A DNA stretch of 64,000 nt from CALREJ01 sp964533375 (lineage in GTDB: Bacteria > Patescibacteriota > Gracilibacteria > Peribacterales > Peribacteraceae), in assembly GCA_964533375.1 (NCBI GenBank), contig CAZHLW010000002.1, positions 174,434-238,433 of the forward strand, written 5' to 3'. This document shows positions 34,013-41,497 of this stretch, in pieces; within the stretch, counting starts at the first letter, position 1, and every line of letters starts with the position of its first letter. The position numbers and the translations under genes are program-made. The notes beneath the pieces were generated by a model. That model saw only the letters and a list, made by a program, of their open reading frames with translations. It was not told the DNA's origin and did not search any database.

Positions 34013-37000
34013 TCAGGGGACAAGATTCAAAGGTTTCGGAACATCGTAGAACTGCAGCAGATCTTTGATGTCCGTATCGTACGGCGGGAAGTCGTCGGGA
34101 TTGATGTTGCCAATGGGAGTGGGGAGTGTTGCATCGCGGACACCGGCACGCGCATCGGAACCAGGGTCCGGCATAATCTTCGGTCCGATAATATCCCACT
34201 GGAAGCTCTCCGTATTTTTTTCACCGTGCAACAGCAGACACACATCGTCGTGCGGCAGGCAGGCGGCGGGGGACAACTGGCTCAGTGCGTCGGAGGCGTA
34301 GTCTTCGCGCAGGAAGACCATTTTGCGTGAACCGATGCGCTGGAAGCGTTCGCGCAAATCCATTTCCACATGCTGGCAGGTGGGGTCCTCCTCGTCTGAA
34401 AATTTACATTCCAATTTTGCTTTCATGGCGGGAATGCCGTCGCGTCCCGCGTCGGGTTCTTCCGTGCTGAGCGGCCCGATGCTCTTCCAGAACCGGTCGT
34501 ACCTATCATTCATTTTCGTGACTACATCTTTTATCTGCAGGATGGTCGCCTCCGTCTGCAGTTGCACAGCCGCATCCGCAGGGGGCAGTTCCAGCGGCGG
34601 AATGGGTGCCGATGCAGTCACTTCCGGCAGCGTATTCATGGCATCGTACAGTGCAGTCTTGATGTCATCGATCGATGGCAGGTCGGGCAGCTGTTCAATC
34701 TTGTCGAGGTCCGTTTGCAACAGAGAGGCCGGTAAACGAGGGTATTTCAGGCGCACCTGCACCGGTTTCAGGACCGGCAGCAGAAGAGAGCCTGTCATGT
34801 AGCGCAGATGGGAGAAGTCGATGATTACATCCTGCCTGTGCTTCGCGGTCAGATTCGGCAAGCCGTCCGCAGTCAGTTTGCCGTTATCTGCGCGGGATGG
34901 CATCCAGCGGTCGAGCATGGAATAGATGACACTCGTAAAACGCTGGTTCATGCACCACGGCATGTTGGTCACATCATGAAAATCACTCAGGATTTTCCGG
35001 ACATCGTTCCACGCTTCCCCCGCCACCGCACCAAGCCGGATTTGCGCGCGGATGTAGTCGTTGTAGGCGGTCAGGTTTGTCACCATCCATTCGCTGATCG
35101 GTTTGGTGAGCGCTGTCTGTATGTCGATCACTTTGCCTGCGTAGCGTGCAAGGACGGCGCGGAGCTCGCGCACTTTTTCGATGTCATCGGCGTAGGTCTG
35201 CAGCTTGTCTATCACATTGCGCACTTCCGGCGGCGCGGTATCACAATTTTTTTCGCCGCTTTCCTGCATGTACCACGTGCACCATTGCATGGCGCGGGAC
35301 CGCAGTTCCGTCGGCGATGCCGCCACGACCAGCGCAGGAACAGGGTCTTCTTCCAGATGCACGAGGAATGATCGTTCAATGACTCCAAGAACTTCCCCCA
35401 GAATATCCTCCCTTGCATCAATCTGGATTTCTATCCGCTTGCTCCTCTTTCCGGTCGCAGCATCTTTGGGTGACATGCTGCTGGCACTTGAGCTGCTGCT
35501 TTGCGCGGCAAAGAGCGGATCTTTCGCATCAGCCCCGAAGGAATATGCAGGCGGTAGGACGATACGCACGATGGGCGGATGCAGCAGCGCGGTAATATCC
35601 GTGTACTGCTTCTGCAGCCAGTTACTTATAATCCGCGGCTCACCGGTATCGTCAAAAGCACGGGTGCCATCAGACACTGCCAGATGCGGAGAGTTGCCGT
35701 CGCGGGAGACGGGCCAGCTGCCGGTCATTTTTGCGCGGTCGAGATTATGCGTGTCACCAAACACAGCGGCAAGATCGTTGTTGTAATCGCTTTCGAACAC
35801 GTCTTCTTTCAGCAGGGAAAATCCCCAGCCCAGTTTCAGGTACCACAGATCTTTGGCATCATCTTCTTTTACGCGCTGTTCTTCGCCGCTCACCGGATCG
35901 GTATCGATCATGTTTTCAATATCTTCTCCGTAGTTGCCTTTGCCCATCTGCGAATCGCGCATGGTTGAGACATCCACGTTGATCACGCACCGCCGGTCCT
36001 TTGTTTCGGTCTGGTGGAATTTGGGATCGAACTCATCGTAAAAACCGTAGCAGGCAACCTGCACTCTGCTGCGCGCCGTGTCGTCGTCGGGTCCGTCGCT
36101 CGGCACGGCATCGCGCGAGAAAGTGCCCGAGTAGCGGCGGAAATAGGAGTAGTAGACGGAGCTTTCAAGCGGACGCCCGGTTCCCGGATTCGGCACACAA
36201 CCAAGAGTGGGGGTCGGAGGATTGACCGTTTCATCCACATCCTGTTTCAGGCGCATGCACCGGCATTCCTCCCCCCGGCACTGTCTGGCATTTCCCTTGT
36301 CCGCTGCCCCCGGGTTGCAGGCTCCGCCGCTATCGGTCACCTCCTGATCGCTGCACAGGTAGCGGATGCCCCAGCGCAAACAGACGTTGTAGGCGGTACC
36401 GGTTGCTTCATCAGTTGCGTCGCCTACTTCCAGACAATCCCTGTACTGCCAGGTATTGATGTACCCGCAAAATTCCTGACACAATTCCGGACTATGGCGG
36501 TCTCCGGGAGGAGTGCGGTCAGTGCCCTCTGTCAGCTCTTCGAATGGGGGGACAGGAGTATCATCTTCCAGCGGGACAACCGGAGCGCTGTTGATGAAAT
36601 TCCCTGCGGAATTTTTTGCCCGCCAGCGACAGGAGGGATCTTCAAATTTCGGGTGGGGGAACGTGATGGTTGTTTTTATTACCTGATTGGGCAGGGAGCC
36701 GCCGGGCCGCCAGACGCTTTTTGGAATCTGCGATGTGCCCGGTACACAGGCTGTGCCGTAGCCCGTTGCTGAATCCGGATACACAAAATCATCATCACGA
36801 TTGCCATTGGCATTCTCGTCCGACCGCAGTGCCATACCGGACAAAGGGGCTGCGTACCAGATGCCGTTTCTGCCCGGCACACCGGTGACAGTCGCAATCT
36901 TCCCTGCGACACTTTCGGTCATATCGAACCCGCCGCACTGCACATCGGACAGATAGTTATCGATCTCATCAAGCTCATCCTGAATCGCCTGGAAATCCGC

Positions 37001-37102
37001 CGGTTTGTCGGTGTCGATTTTCAGCGACTCGCGCGCAAAAACACTTGTGGCCGAGAGGCACAGAAAGGTTCCCACGACGGTGAGGTGAAGACCGCGCTGC
37101 AT
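34013..37102 (-). CDS. Very large secreted Cys-rich protein, first gene of operon
   Basis: ATG 37102 is chosen because a signal peptide starts there (QRGLHLTVVGTFLCLSATSVFA) and TATACT lies 10 nt upstream; a longer in-frame start at 37180 would bury the signal. The 1029-aa protein has a Cys-rich N-terminal third (~60-330: CQEFCGY, CLEVGD, CLRWGIRYLC, CRGEECRCM). A Ser-rich linker comes near 520. The second half is long helices (~560-900) with scattered Cys. No catalytic motif is seen. It may be the structural core of an extracellular assembly. Confidence 0.75.
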   Translation of the reverse strand: MQRGLHLTVVGTFLCLSATSVFARESLKIDTDKPADFQAIQDELDEIDNYLSDVQCGGFDMTESVAGKIATVTGVPGRNGIWYAAPLSGMALRSDENANGNRDDDFVYPDSATGYGTACVPGTSQIPKSVWRPGGSLPNQVIKTTITFPHPKFEDPSCRWRAKNSAGNFINSAPVVPLEDDTPVPPFEELTEGTDRTPPGDRHSPELCQEFCGYINTWQYRDCLEVGDATDEATGTAYNVCLRWGIRYLCSDQEVTDSGGACNPGAADKGNARQCRGEECRCMRLKQDVDETVNPPTPTLGCVPNPGTGRPLESSVYYSYFRRYSGTFSRDAVPSDGPDDDTARSRVQVACYGFYDEFDPKFHQTETKDRRCVINVDVSTMRDSQMGKGNYGEDIENMIDTDPVSGEEQRVKEDDAKDLWYLKLGWGFSLLKEDVFESDYNNDLAAVFGDTHNLDRAKMTGSWPVSRDGNSPHLAVSDGTRAFDDTGEPRIISNWLQKQYTDITALLHPPIVRIVLPPAYSFGADAKDPLFAAQSSSSSASSMSPKDAATGKRSKRIEIQIDAREDILGEVLGVIERSFLVHLEEDPVPALVVAASPTELRSRAMQWCTWYMQESGEKNCDTAPPEVRNVIDKLQTYADDIEKVRELRAVLARYAGKVIDIQTALTKPISEWMVTNLTAYNDYIRAQIRLGAVAGEAWNDVRKILSDFHDVTNMPWCMNQRFTSVIYSMLDRWMPSRADNGKLTADGLPNLTAKHRQDVIIDFSHLRYMTGSLLLPVLKPVQVRLKYPRLPASLLQTDLDKIEQLPDLPSIDDIKTALYDAMNTLPEVTASAPIPPLELPPADAAVQLQTEATILQIKDVVTKMNDRYDRFWKSIGPLSTEEPDAGRDGIPAMKAKLECKFSDEEDPTCQHVEMDLRERFQRIGSRKMVFLREDYASDALSQLSPAACLPHDDVCLLLHGEKNTESFQWDIIGPKIMPDPGSDARAGVRDATLPTPIGNINPDDFPPYDTDIKDLLQFYDVPKPLNLVP

Positions 37103-37112
37103 CGTGGCAGAT

Positions 37113-37118
37113 AGTATA
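37113..37118 (-). promoter_or_regulatory. -10 box (TATACT) of secreted-protein operon
   Basis: Ends 10 nt before ATG 37102. The -35 is weak (TTCGGG-like). Confidence 0.45.
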
Positions 37119-37203
37119 GAACAGAAGCGGAAAACCCCGAAGCCGCTGTACAGAATTCTGTTTTGATTTTTATTATTCATTTGTTGTTATGAAAATTCCG
37201 GTC

Positions 37204-37275
37204 AAGTTATGGGTTATGAGTTATCGGTTACCGGGCTTGGAATTTCTTTTTTTGATTCCCCATAACCCATAACCA
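37204..37275. repeat. Inverted GTTATGGGTTATGAG-type repeat unit
   Basis: The left arm and its inverted partner (CCCATAACCCATAACC) flank a core with TTGGAATTTCTTTT. The same core and arms recur at 44890-44991. Confidence 0.7.
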
Positions 37276-37292
37276 AGGTCATTTATTCTTGC

Positions 37293-37321
37293 TTGTCACA
37301 CCTCTCTCAGACAGTTAGTCT
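37293..37321 (+). promoter_or_regulatory. SSB gene promoter
   Basis: TTGTCA (37293-37298), 17 nt, TAGTCT (37316-37321). The leader is about 24 nt. Confidence 0.45.
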
Positions 37322-37350
37322 CAACTCCCACTACTTTTTCCTAAACTCCC

Positions 37351-38220
37351 ATGTTCTCTCTCAACCGCATTCAGCTCATCGGTTATCAGACACAGCCCGT
37401 CACTGTCCGCCAGACTCCCGGTGGCACCAGCGTGACCGATTTGAATCTTGTCGTTCCCGTTTCTTTCCGTTCCGATGCCGGCGAAATGCTGAGCGGCAAG
37501 AGCTTCCATACTGTCACTGTCTGGGGTGCTCTGGCTGATGTCTGCGGACAATTTATGCGCGCCGGATCGCAGGTCTTTATTGCAGGACGTCTGCAGACCG
37601 ATTCCTGGGACGACGAACAGAGCGGAGAGAAGCGCAGCAAGACGAAAATTGTTGCCGCAGAAATGATCCTCCTCGACCCCAAATCCGGACAAACTGCTCC
37701 ACCAAGCGGCGCGAAGCACATTCTCAGTGCCTGCAACCGCGCCGATATTATCGGAAACGTCACCCGCGATCCCGAAATGCGCACCACCACAAGCGGCCAG
37801 AAAGTGCTCACGATTGGTGTTGCCACCAACGACCGCTGGAAGGACAAAGCAACCGGCGAAATGAAGGAGAAATCCGAATTCCACAATGTGGTTGTCTGGG
37901 GCGATTTAGCAGAAGAAGTCTCACAAACCGTCCGCAAGGGTAGCAAAATTTTCGTGTCCGGACGCGTGCAGACCAGAAGCTGGGAAACCCAGGCCGGCGC
38001 CAAGCGCTACACCACAGAAATCATTGGAGAGACCGTGTCCCTCCTGGGAGTCAGTAACCCCGTTGCCGGTGAATCCTTCCAGGCGGATGCTATGCCTGCA
38101 AGACAGAGTGCATCTTCGACAGGTACTTCTTCCTTCGGAGACGATCCGTCACCGTCTCTTGCGAGCGTACCGGATATCTCGTACGCGTCGGATATCAAGG
38201 TGGAAGATCTGCCCTTCTGA
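37351..38220 (+). CDS. ssb: Single-stranded DNA-binding protein with two OB folds
   Basis: The 289-aa protein holds two SSB domains in one chain: OB1 about residues 1-110 (NRIQLIGYQTQPVTV, FHTVTVWGALADVC, GSQVFIAGRLQTDSW) and OB2 about 126-233 (NRADIIGNVTRDPEMR, FHNVVVWGDLAEEV, GSKIFVSGRVQTRSW). A flexible Ser/Pro-rich tail ends in the acidic tip KVEDLPF, which in SSBs docks partner proteins. The usual bacterial SSB has one OB fold and forms tetramers; a two-OB chain should form dimers, as in Deinococcus-Thermus. Its last 214 bp overlap a gene on the other strand. Confidence 0.93.
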   Translation: MFSLNRIQLIGYQTQPVTVRQTPGGTSVTDLNLVVPVSFRSDAGEMLSGKSFHTVTVWGALADVCGQFMRAGSQVFIAGRLQTDSWDDEQSGEKRSKTKIVAAEMILLDPKSGQTAPPSGAKHILSACNRADIIGNVTRDPEMRTTTSGQKVLTIGVATNDRWKDKATGEMKEKSEFHNVVVWGDLAEEVSQTVRKGSKIFVSGRVQTRSWETQAGAKRYTTEIIGETVSLLGVSNPVAGESFQADAMPARQSASSTGTSSFGDDPSPSLASVPDISYASDIKVEDLPF

Positions 38221-38687
38221 ATCTCTTCCACTGGCTTCCACAATCGGACACGTCCCATGCTTGCAATAAGACCCCAGTTTACCTGTTGCAGCATGGCATC
38301 CAGGACCTCAGGAATTTTTTCCGGGTCCAGGTATTGATGGAGCCCATTTCCTTTCGTCCAATATTCCTGCGATGGCTGGCGCCGCATGAGGGCAACTTCC
38401 ACGGTGGGACTCCCAACGTGATCTTCAAAACAGAACCAGACGCCAATCTCCATCAATTTTTCTTGTATTCCCAAATCGGGAATAGGAACCACCACGCCCT
38501 GCCTCTGCACTTCCATTTTAAAAGTGTTGGGTATGTGAAATCGTTCTCGCAGCTGCTCTCGCAATGTTTCAACAGTGATGTTGTAGCACTTCCAGTCTCG
38601 AATGATTCCCGCTTCCACTGATTCATCATCCGGATCTACAAGGATCTTCTGTTCAGCGTTGTCGCGTGTTTCATCGAGCGTTCGCAT
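38007..38687 (-). CDS. Unknown protein, convergent overlap with ssb
   Basis: ATG 38687 lies 26 nt after murB. The 226-aa frame is convincing in its first ~155 codons, which lie outside ssb (for example IRDWKCYNITVETLREQL and PTVEVALMRRQPSQEYW). The last ~71 codons run antisense to the ssb tail. No family recognised; it is soluble with no signal peptide. A possible -10 (GACACT) lies 8 nt before the start with TTGTGT 16 nt upstream. The overlapping part may not be conserved. Confidence 0.6.
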   Translation of the reverse strand: MRTLDETRDNAEQKILVDPDDESVEAGIIRDWKCYNITVETLREQLRERFHIPNTFKMEVQRQGVVVPIPDLGIQEKLMEIGVWFCFEDHVGSPTVEVALMRRQPSQEYWTKGNGLHQYLDPEKIPEVLDAMLQQVNWGLIASMGRVRLWKPVEEIQKGRSSTLISDAYEISGTLARDGDGSSPKEEVPVEDALCLAGIASAWKDSPATGLLTPRRDTVSPMISVV

Positions 38688-38712
38688 TAAGGCGCAGTGT
38701 CCTCTTCTTTTT

Positions 38713-39579
38713 TCAGAACACAAGAGATCCGTCATTGCCTATAAACCGCATCTCCACATCCAGTGGTTCACTGACCGCGCTCTTCACGTTCTGCACGATT
38801 TTCACCGCATCATCAAACGTAGCTTTTCCCGTATTCAATAGGAAATTCGCATGCTTTTCCGCAATCTGCACGTCACCCACGCTGTGGCCGCGCAAGCCTG
38901 CCGCATCAATCAACATCCAGGCAGGAGTGTTGTTGATGGCCTTGAAGCACGACCCCGCTGTCTTCACATGCGGCTGTGTTTCAATTCGCCTTTTGAGGAG
39001 CGCTTTGATTGTCTCTTCAATTTCAGCTGCCGGCTTGCTCGGGAGCTCCAGCAGCACCTCCCAAATAATCGTTCCGGTTTCCGGTCCGTGTTTGAAGGTG
39101 CTCTCGCGGTAACTAAAATCGCAGTCTTCTTTCTTGAAGATTTTCCATTCGCCTTCTTCCAGAACCAGTACTTCTTTCACAAAAGAATCAATCCACACGC
39201 CGCCCGGACCCTGCCCCGCATTCCCGAAAATCGCCCCACCGATTGTCCCCAGAATTCCGGTGAGCGGTGAGAGATCGAGGTTGTGCTTGGCCAGTTCATT
39301 AATGAGCATCGGCAGGTTTTTACCGCTGCCCACGCGCACCATGTTTCCCTCAATTTTCACCTCTTCGTTTTTGATGCGCACGACTAATGCTTCGATGATG
39401 CCATCCGCAAAAATCGTATTGCTACCACCACCAAGGACGATCAACGGCACTTCATGCGCCTGTGCAAAATCCCGCGCCGCTTCGGCATCGTCTTTTGTGG
39501 CAAGCTCAGCGTAATAGTGTGCCTGCCCGCCAATGCGCATGGTGGTCTTGCTGCCGACGCTGACCATTTCCTGGAACAT
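38713..39579 (-). CDS. murB: UDP-N-acetylenolpyruvoylglucosamine reductase
   Basis: This 288-aa flavoenzyme reduces UDP-GlcNAc-enolpyruvate to UDP-MurNAc. The FAD site includes PLIVLGGGSNTIF (~45-57), TGILGTIGGAIFGNAGQ (~105-121), YRESTFK (~157-163) and AGSCFK (~208). The last replaces the common GSxFKNP, with Cys following the catalytic Ser. EKHANFLLN (~241) and the C-terminal EMRFIG carrying the proton-donor Glu are present. Length fits type II MurB. TGC-TATAAT ends 8 nt before ATG. It is not next to other mur genes. Confidence 0.95.
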   Translation of the reverse strand: MFQEMVSVGSKTTMRIGGQAHYYAELATKDDAEAARDFAQAHEVPLIVLGGGSNTIFADGIIEALVVRIKNEEVKIEGNMVRVGSGKNLPMLINELAKHNLDLSPLTGILGTIGGAIFGNAGQGPGGVWIDSFVKEVLVLEEGEWKIFKKEDCDFSYRESTFKHGPETGTIIWEVLLELPSKPAAEIEETIKALLKRRIETQPHVKTAGSCFKAINNTPAWMLIDAAGLRGHSVGDVQIAEKHANFLLNTGKATFDDAVKIVQNVKSAVSEPLDVEMRFIGNDGSLVF

Positions 39580-39587
39580 GGATTTTG

Positions 39588-39593
39588 ATTATA
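39588..39593 (-). promoter_or_regulatory. murB extended -10 box (TATAAT)
   Basis: TTCTGC-TATAAT on the minus strand, 8 nt before ATG 39579. Same extended form as at 16298 and 54321. Confidence 0.6.
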
Positions 39594-39600
39594 GCAGAAA

Positions 39601-39700
39601 GTGTCATCCTGAGCTCGTCGAAGGATGCCTCACCCCCTACCCCTCTCCAATCCGACCAACATGACGCCCCTGGAGAGGGGAGTAGATTTGAGCAAAAATA
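39601..39700. repeat. CATCCTGAGCTCGTCGAAGG element and CCCCTCTCC hairpin
   Basis: The first 25 bases match a widespread intergenic motif type (inverse of TTCGACAAGCTCA at 41480). Then CCCCTCTCC and GGAGAGGGG form a 9-bp stem around a 22-nt loop. Confidence 0.55.
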
Positions 39701-39709
39701 AAGAAATTT

Positions 39710-40171
39710 TTACTTCAAAAACGACGCCACGCTCTCCATCGCTTCCACCAGCTTTTCGCTCTTGGGTTTCTTTCGCATTTTCATCACCATCACCAGCAGC
39801 AAAATAACCGCGACAATGCTGCCTGCAATAATGCCCAGTTCCTTGTAGCCAAGCGGCATATTCAGAAGCAGCAGCGCAATCTGCACCACGGCCAAGCCGG
39901 TAATACCAAGCAGCACGCCTGTCACCAGACTCACGAGCACCATGTTCGATTTGTTCTCCTGACTGTCTCCGGGCGCACTTGCAAGACTTGTAAGGAGTTC
40001 ACTATCCACAATCACCGGATGCTTGCCCCAGGTTTTTGCAAGCTGCAGCACTTTCTTCTGCAGCACCAGCGTTATGAACGCCTGGAAGGGGACAGCGGTT
40101 TTTCCTTCAATCACCGCTTTGCCGGTTTCGGGTTTGAATTGGACTTCGAGTTCGTTGTCTGGGGTGCTCAT
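39710..40171 (-). CDS. Two-span membrane protein, unknown
   Basis: The 153-aa product has a soluble N-terminal domain (~1-75, FQAFITLVLQKKVLQLA), two adjacent membrane helices (~79-103 and ~108-131) and a basic C-terminus (KMRKKPKSEK). No family recognised. TACACT with an extended TGC ends 6 nt before ATG 40171. Confidence 0.7.
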   Translation of the reverse strand: MSTPDNELEVQFKPETGKAVIEGKTAVPFQAFITLVLQKKVLQLAKTWGKHPVIVDSELLTSLASAPGDSQENKSNMVLVSLVTGVLLGITGLAVVQIALLLLNMPLGYKELGIIAGSIVAVILLLVMVMKMRKKPKSEKLVEAMESVASFLK

Positions 40172-40177
40172 GGGCGG

Positions 40178-40183
40178 AGTGTA
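40178..40183 (-). promoter_or_regulatory. Extended -10 box (TACACT), leaderless
   Basis: TTCTGC-TACACT on the minus strand, 6 nt before ATG 40171. Confidence 0.5.
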
Positions 40184-40224
40184 GCAGAATCGTTGTTCCC
40201 CGCTACTTATGTCTGATGCAAGAT

Positions 40225-40410
40225 TTATTTTTTATCAGCTTCTTCTGAGATGCTGTTTTCAATTGTAGTCCCAGAAATTTCAGCTAATTGCTTAAGTTCT
40301 TTCATTCTTGCGGCTGCTTCTCTTTCAAACTCGTCAGCAATTTCTTTATCGATCCATAAAAATGGACGTTTTGGAGGACTAGACGGATTTGGAGAGGAGA
40401 AGAGTAGCAT
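40225..40410 (-). CDS. Small charged protein, partner of protease gene
   Basis: The 61-aa product starts 2 nt after the stop of the Clp-fold protease gene. It has a Pro-rich N-terminus followed by a charged amphipathic helix (IADEFEREAAARMKELKQLA). It is AT-rich like the protease gene and probably its co-transcribed partner. Confidence 0.55.
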   Translation of the reverse strand: MLLFSSPNPSSPPKRPFLWIDKEIADEFEREAAARMKELKQLAEISGTTIENSISEEADKK

Positions 40411-40412
40411 GT

Positions 40413-41324
40413 TTAGATGGCCGCAATAATATCATCCCAATCAACTAGGGCTAGAATTTTACTCTTTCCTAGCTGACTTCTGTAGTATTTCCACAAGTTA
40501 TTCCATCCCGGGAGATCTTCCGCATGAGTGATATTTAATATATTTTCCTTTGCTTTTTCGCGCGTAATATCAAACGCGTGGTCAGGACAATCCCAAATAA
40601 AGAAGTTCATTACAACATCTGCTATACGATTTTTTAAGCTATCAGGAAATGAGCTAAAAGTATGCTTCGTCAAATATTCGGTACCATATTGTTGGGCAAT
40701 GCGAAGTAAGCGGTTTGCCTTATTAATCATGCGTGGATCCTCCTTAGATAATATAGGTGTTATAAGACCCAATGCCAACTTAGAGGCAATTTCATAGGCC
40801 TCTTCTTTTAAGAGATTGTCCTCATTAATAAATTTTTGCGCAAATTCCCTGGTTAATGCTAATGCTCTTTTTTCTAAATATGTTTGCGCCCCTAAAATAT
40901 CGAGTGCTGACAGATGTTCACCTTTAAGGTGTGGATGAAACATTGGTTTATCCAATGGGCCCAATGCTGAATGTGATGCCATTACAATTTCATCAGCAGC
41001 AAGTGCCATGATCGTTGCAGTACTTTTTGCTTCCATCAGTACAACAACTCTTATAAAGGCACTCTTTTCTCTTAAAATATTCATTATTTTGACGCCGGAA
41101 TATATATCGCCACCGCCCGAATCAATACAAAGTGTAATTTCAGTATCTTCTTGTGCCGTTTTAATTTTTTCAATCTGATCAATCGTAGAGAAAACATCAT
41201 CATCAGATATTGCGTGCCCATTTGAAAGCAAGAAAATATAATGATTAGTTCTTGGCTTCTGCTCTACAGAAGTTGCTGTTGCAACAGTAGTTTCACTTGC
41301 CACTGATGAGATATCATCACTCAT
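40413..41324 (-). CDS. Clp-fold serine protease (SDH-type proteinase)
   Basis: The 303-aa product has the crotonase/ClpP-like fold of the serine dehydrogenase proteinase family: oxyanion-hole segment IDSGGGDIYSG (~68-77), candidate nucleophile Ser101 in EAKSTATIMALAADEIVM, then GPLDKPMFHPHLKG (~122-135). There is no signal peptide or membrane segment, unlike SppA or NfeD. Base composition is markedly AT-rich compared with murB and gltX on either side, suggesting recent transfer. Substrate unknown. Confidence 0.75.
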   Translation of the reverse strand: MSDDISSVASETTVATATSVEQKPRTNHYIFLLSNGHAISDDDVFSTIDQIEKIKTAQEDTEITLCIDSGGGDIYSGVKIMNILREKSAFIRVVVLMEAKSTATIMALAADEIVMASHSALGPLDKPMFHPHLKGEHLSALDILGAQTYLEKRALALTREFAQKFINEDNLLKEEAYEIASKLALGLITPILSKEDPRMINKANRLLRIAQQYGTEYLTKHTFSSFPDSLKNRIADVVMNFFIWDCPDHAFDITREKAKENILNITHAEDLPGWNNLWKYYRSQLGKSKILALVDWDDIIAAI

Positions 41325-41405
41325 TGAAATAAAAATTAAAACGTCAGTCTTTCACTTTAGCCTAGATGGTTTAATATCTCAAAATATTCCTTTGTTTCCT
41401 CTCTT

Positions 41406-41477
41406 TTAATTTAGTTTTGATTGCATCACCGGCGCATCCAATCGCTTCATCACCTCTTCTTTTCCCAGCACCGTCGC
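41406..41477 (-). pseudogene. Remnant of a second gltX 3' end
   Basis: In the reverse frame this reads ATVLGKEEVMKRLDAPV and runs to a TAA. It parallels the last codons of gltX (AAVLGKEETMQRLHKATS). It lies 20 nt beyond the gltX stop, separated by a TTCGACAAGCTCA-type element. Confidence 0.55.
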
Positions 41478-41479
41478 CA

Positions 41480-41497
41480 TTCGACAAGCTCATGGCC
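41480..41497 (+). repeat. TTCGACAAGCTCATGGCC element
   Basis: Abuts the gltX stop codon. It resembles the inverse of the element at 39604-39625. Confidence 0.5.
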
